This document shows, in pieces, positions 60,889 through 64,000 of a stretch of DNA of 64,000 nt (positions are counted from its first letter, which is position 1; each line of letters starts with the position of its first letter). The stretch is from Streptococcus suis (GTDB taxonomy: Bacteria; Bacillota; Bacilli; Lactobacillales; Streptococcaceae). Both the position numbers and the translations under genes were made by a program. A model generated the notes under the pieces. It had not been told where the DNA came from and did no database searches. It was given only the letters and a program-made list of their open reading frames with translations. The DNA lies in the NCBI RefSeq assembly GCF_019856455.1, contig NZ_CP082205.1, forward strand, positions 1,922,001-1,986,000, in the 5' to 3' direction.

Positions 60889-61812
60889 TTAAGCCTTGCC
60901 ATTGACAATTGCTTCCAAAATCGCCATACGGACAAATACACCATTCTGCATTTGGCGGACAATACGTGATTTGGGTGCTTCAACTAGAGAATCATCAATC
61001 TCAACATCGCGATTGACAGGGGCCGGATGCATAACAATTGCAGTATCTTTCAAGCGTTTGTAGCGCTCCTCTGTTAAACCATGCAAACGGTTATAAGTTT
61101 CTTTAGAAAAGCCACCATCACCATCATGACGCTCGTGTTGCACACGGAGCAACATCAGTACATCTACCGTTTCCACAATATCATCAATATTCAAATGCTG
61201 ACCATAGACATCAAATTCCTCTGCGTACCATTCCTCCGGTCCAGCAAAGAAAATCTCAGCTCCCAGACGCTTCAAAATTTGCATATTGGACTTAGCAACC
61301 CGTGAGTGTGTAATATCACCTGCAATGGCAATCTTCAAGCCTTCAAAAGTTCCAAATTCTTCATAAATAGTCATCAAATCAAGTAGGGATTGGCTTGGGT
61401 GTTGGCCTGAACCATCACCACCATTGACAATTGAAGTCTGAATGGTAGGACTATCAATCAATTGCTTGTAATAATCCACTTCCGAGTGACGAATGACACA
61501 GATATCGACCCCTAAAGCTGACATGGTCAAAATTGTATCATACAAGGTTTCACCCTTATTGACCGAACTGGTACGAGCATCAAAGTCAATCATTCCCATA
61601 TCCAAACGAAGCTCCGCCATTTCAAAAGACTTATGCGTCCGAGTTGAATCCTCAAAGAAAAGGTTAGAAGCATAGTACTTCCGATCCAACTCTACCTTTT
61701 CACCGCGTTTAAAAGCAATACCACGTTGAATGAGTCCCAATACTTCTTCATTTGAGAGGGTCTCCATTGTAACCAAGTGTTTGAGTGAAACTTTACCATT
61801 TGTAATTGTCAT
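60889..61812 (-). CDS. pyrB: Aspartate carbamoyltransferase
   Basis: First committed step of pyrimidine synthesis. 307 residues. Carbamoyl-phosphate loop [18 protein letters not shown] near 50, [12 protein letters not shown] near 82, [15 protein letters not shown] near 133, and LRVQHERH and [10 protein letters not shown] in the aspartate domain. No regulatory chain gene is seen. It lies 56 bases after pyrR with no attenuator in between. Confidence 0.96.
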   Translation of the reverse strand: MTITNGKVSLKHLVTMETLSNEEVLGLIQRGIAFKRGEKVELDRKYYASNLFFEDSTRTHKSFEMAELRLDMGMIDFDARTSSVNKGETLYDTILTMSALGVDICVIRHSEVDYYKQLIDSPTIQTSIVNGGDGSGQHPSQSLLDLMTIYEEFGTFEGLKIAIAGDITHSRVAKSNMQILKRLGAEIFFAGPEEWYAEEFDVYGQHLNIDDIVETVDVLMLLRVQHERHDGDGGFSKETYNRLHGLTEERYKRLKDTAIVMHPAPVNRDVEIDDSLVEAPKSRIVRQMQNGVFVRMAILEAIVNGKA

Positions 61813-61868
61813 GACGATACCTGCCTTTAGGATATAAAATGTAGAATATTGAGTTGAAAAATAAACGA

Positions 61869-62390
61869 CTAAGCTCCCTCGACTAGGAGGACAGAATCCT
61901 GACCATCGATTTCAGCCATGTGAACGATGATTTCTTCCGAACGGCTAGTTGGGATATTCTTCCCAACATAATCTGCTCGAATAGGCAACTCCCTGTGTCC
62001 ACGATCCACAAGTACCGCTAAACTAACACGAGCTGGACGGCCCAAGGACACTATGTTGTCAATAGCCGCACGAATGGTTCGGCCTGTATAGAGCACATCA
62101 TCTACCAAAATAACATCACGGTCATTCACATCAGCAGTCATGCTTGTCGTATCTTCTTCGACTTTTACATCATCACGGAAAGGTTTGGTATCCAATTCAC
62201 CCAGTGGAACATCAATACCCTCTAATTGCTTCAGTCTTTCCTGAATACGTTTAGCAATGAACACCCCACGGGTTTTAATCCCTGCTAGAACAATATTTTC
62301 CAAATTTTTGTTCCGCTCGATAATTTCATAAGTGATACGGGTAATAGCCCGTTTCATGGTCATATCGTCAACGATTTCTTTTGTCTTCAT
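61869..62390 (-). CDS. pyrR: Pyrimidine operon regulator / uracil phosphoribosyltransferase
   Basis: RNA-binding attenuation protein, 173 residues. PRPP motif [19 protein letters not shown] near 95; [12 protein letters not shown] and [17 protein letters not shown] at the N-terminus; basic RNA-contact residues in [20 protein letters not shown]. It senses UMP/PRPP and binds the PyrR boxes upstream of itself and, by inference, those ahead of carA and carB. GGAGG stands six bases before the ATG. Confidence 0.96.
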   Translation of the reverse strand: MKTKEIVDDMTMKRAITRITYEIIERNKNLENIVLAGIKTRGVFIAKRIQERLKQLEGIDVPLGELDTKPFRDDVKVEEDTTSMTADVNDRDVILVDDVLYTGRTIRAAIDNIVSLGRPARVSLAVLVDRGHRELPIRADYVGKNIPTSRSEEIIVHMAEIDGQDSVLLVEGA

Positions 62391-62404
62391 AAGACCTCCA
62401 AAAA

Positions 62405-62560
62405 ATATAGAAAAAAGTCCCCTTTACACAAGGAGACTATGAAAATATAGGCTAGCTAGAACCAACCTGCTTAACATCCGACTCCTTGTCTGCCTCTCTG
62501 GACAGGTTTTAAAGGATTTATTAAGCAGAGTATAGCATAAAATCTCAGCCTTGACAATTT
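62405..62560 (-). promoter_or_regulatory. pyrR promoter and PyrR-controlled attenuator
   Basis: Promoter TTGTCA (62552-62557), 17 bases, TATACT (62529-62534). PyrR-binding loop CCTGTCCAGAGAGGCAGACAAGG spans 62484-62506, with the conserved CCAGAGAGG core. Terminator AGTCTCCTT..AAGGGGACTTTTTT at 62411-62438. Confidence 0.9.
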
Positions 62561-62591
62561 TTTTCTGAAAAAATATAGAAATTATCGGATT

Positions 62592-63239
62592 TTACTGAGA
62601 ATTTTTTCCAAAAGACAATGAAGTCTTAAGGTTTATGGATTTTAGTCCCGCCAACAGAAAACCGCAGACTAGATAGGCGACAAAGATGACTCCAGCATAA
62701 GTCAAAACATAGGTCCAACCATACTTAGGGACATTGAGAAAGAAATAAGCAAAAGGACTGTCCTTAGCATCTGGGATTGGAATTTTTATGAAAAGACCAT
62801 TCACTAGACCAAAAATCATGTAGAGAACAGGCAAAAGCGTCCACCAAATCGGGTCAAACCACTTGTACTGTTGCTGACGATCTACTATTAGGGTATCTAA
62901 CAAAAAATATAAGGGAACAATATAATGGCAGAGTAGATTTTCAAGTCGCCAGAAATCGTCTGCCAAAGGCGCCAACATAAAGTGATAGACTACACAAGTA
63001 ATCATGATAGACATGGTTACAGCAGCCTTTATCCGAAGAAAACGTGACGTCTGTAAATCCACACTTTTACTCATGGCATAGACCATATAGACAGCAAACA
63101 GAGATACCAATAAATTAGATTGTACCGTATAATACATGAGCATCCCGATACCGTATTTAATGATTTCTAGAGCAGTTCCCGTAATCGCTAAAGCAGCCAG
63201 TAAACATCTGCTATAAAATAAAAAACTTTGATTCTTCAT
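62592..63239 (-). CDS. Pr6Pr-type integral membrane protein
   Basis: 215 residues with six or seven membrane segments. MLMYYTVQSNLLVSLFAVYM near 33, HFMLAPL, and LLCHYIVPLYFLLDTLI near 103 resemble the Pr6Pr/FAR-17a-AIG1-like family as I remember it. Catalytic His and Asn/Thr-type residues are visible in membrane segments, but the role is unknown. A single gene between the PyrR leader and the PhnA-like gene. Confidence 0.7.
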   Translation of the reverse strand: MKNQSFLFYSRCLLAALAITGTALEIIKYGIGMLMYYTVQSNLLVSLFAVYMVYAMSKSVDLQTSRFLRIKAAVTMSIMITCVVYHFMLAPLADDFWRLENLLCHYIVPLYFLLDTLIVDRQQQYKWFDPIWWTLLPVLYMIFGLVNGLFIKIPIPDAKDSPFAYFFLNVPKYGWTYVLTYAGVIFVAYLVCGFLLAGLKSINLKTSLSFGKNSQ

Positions 63240-63286
63240 ACTATCCTTTCAAAAACAGGAAAAGACTGGTTAACCAGTCCTCTCTC

Positions 63287-63625
63287 TTAGATTTTCTTAA
63301 CAAATTCAGATTTCAACTTCATGGCACCAAAACCATCGATTTTACAATCAATATTATGATCGCCTTCAACGATACGGATGCCTTTAACGCGTGTACCTTG
63401 TTTAAGGTCCTTAGGCGCACCTTTCACTTTCAAGTCTTTGATAAGCGTCACAGTATCGCCGTCCGCCAAACGATTACCGTTAGCATCAATTGCAACAGGT
63501 CCACTTTCTTCCTCAGCTACATCTGCTGGGTTCCACTCGTAAGCACACTCAGGGCAAACCAAGAGGGCACCGTCTTCATAGACATATTCAGAATTACATT
63601 TTGGACAATTTGGTAAAGTTTCCAT
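63287..63625 (-). CDS. PhnA/YjdM-family zinc-ribbon protein
   Basis: 112 residues from ATG 63625, with AAGGAG eight bases ahead. Zinc ribbon [20 protein letters not shown] then [10 protein letters not shown]3-like second half with [20 protein letters not shown] and [20 protein letters not shown]. The family is labelled alkylphosphonate utilisation, but no phosphonate genes are nearby and the real role is unsettled. Confidence 0.88.
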   Translation of the reverse strand: METLPNCPKCNSEYVYEDGALLVCPECAYEWNPADVAEEESGPVAIDANGNRLADGDTVTLIKDLKVKGAPKDLKQGTRVKGIRIVEGDHNIDCKIDGFGAMKLKSEFVKKI

Positions 63626-63705
63626 TCTTACTCTCCTTAACATTTTTCATGTTCTAGTATAGCATTTGTTGAAAAAATGGGCAAGATGATAAGGTTTTCA
63701 TACTA

Positions 63706-64000
63706 TTATTCAGCCTTGCGCAGTTTTTCAAGTGCCTCCTGAAAAATAGCTGGCGCTTCTGCCGTAAATTCAACAACCTCGCCAGTTCTCGGATGGGTAA
63801 ATCCAAGCGTTCTGGCATGAAGAAATTGGCCATGCCCTTTTAGTGTTTTCCTTGGGCCGTAAGCTTCATCACCCGCAACCGGATGACCAATATAAGCCAT
63901 GTGGACACGAATTTGGTGAGTTCGTCCTGTTTCCAATGTCAATTCCACCAAAGTGTAGTCACCAAAACGCTCTAAAACCTGAAAACGTGTCACCGCTTCT
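63706..64000 (-). CDS. RluD-type 23S rRNA pseudouridine synthase, N-terminus cut off by window edge
   Basis: The frame stays open to the last base, so only the C-terminal ~97 residues are seen. VELTLETGRTHQIRVHMAYI, GHPVAGDEAYGP and HARTLGFTHPRTGEVVEF are the C-terminal motifs of RluA/RluD enzymes. The catalytic Asp lies outside the window. A GTG at 63993 is in frame but is not the true start. Confidence 0.92.
   Translation of the reverse strand, partial: EAVTRFQVLERFGDYTLVELTLETGRTHQIRVHMAYIGHPVAGDEAYGPRKTLKGHGQFLHARTLGFTHPRTGEVVEFTAEAPAIFQEALEKLRKAE

Overview
The window is about 64 kb of a low-GC Gram-positive chromosome and is almost certainly from Streptococcus, most likely S. suis or a close relative. 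The evidence is the gene sets (murB-potABCD, liaFSR, comFA-comFC, a bgaC/mannose-family PTS locus, pyrR-pyrB-carA-carB), BOX-like repeats carrying the TACGGCAAGGCGA core, SigX (ComX) type promoter, and an rRNA operon of the streptococcal layout 16S-tRNA-Ala-23S-5S followed by Val-Asp-Lys-Leu-Thr-Gly-Leu-Arg-Pro tRNAs. The species name is an inference.

Layout. 1-7.6 kb: a partial DUF6119-like gene, valS, an unrecognised membrane-anchored gene, a small P-loop kinase, a nonsense-mutated VOC gene and a T-box leader. 7.7-15.2 kb: a galactoside uptake and cleavage locus (galM, EIIA, EIID, EIIC, EIIB, bgaC) with two GntR/HutC regulators. 15.2-16.6 kb: a complete ISAs1-family IS with 8-bp target duplications. 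16.6-19.7 kb: DUF960, NtdP-like, recX and, divergently, rlmD. 19.8-26.6 kb: an ISL3 remnant, nine tRNAs and the rRNA operon driven by three promoters in exact 90-bp repeats. 26.6-32.7 kb: hpf, comFC-comFA, yigZ, cysK, an S1-domain protein and a HAD/cyclophilin fusion. 32.7-35.1 kb: the LiaFSR envelope-stress system. 35.2-37.8 kb: an IS110-family cluster. 37.8-44.3 kb: a ClC transporter and murB-potABCD. 44.4-46.0 kb: a second, different IS110-family element. 46.1-53.1 kb: thrB, hom, a polysaccharide deacetylase-like gene and a heterodimeric ABC exporter. 53.3-64 kb: khpA-rpsP, pcp, a methyltransferase, the pyrimidine genes carB, carA, pyrB, pyrR, and three further genes running off the end.

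The most unusual region is the pyrimidine operon. pyrR has a textbook PyrR attenuator, but carA and carB are each preceded by 400-500 bases of repeated, highly structured RNA: PyrR-box-like hairpins (GTCGC..CAGAGAGG..GCGAC), three-way-junction modules and a final module just before the start codon. The carA and carB copies differ by paired changes that keep the stems, so the RNA fold is under selection. Neither start codon has a nearby Shine-Dalgarno sequence; a good one lies 140-150 bases upstream, and the fold would bring it to about 9 bases from the AUG.

Other points worth attention are a strong bridge-RNA candidate in front of the 44.6-kb IS110 transposase, a duplicated guide-containing end on the 35-kb IS110 element, three genes whose -10 box is followed by exactly six bases and then ATG (leaderless mRNAs), a T-box separated from valS by extra genes, and repeats that supply the stop codons or C-termini of neighbouring genes.
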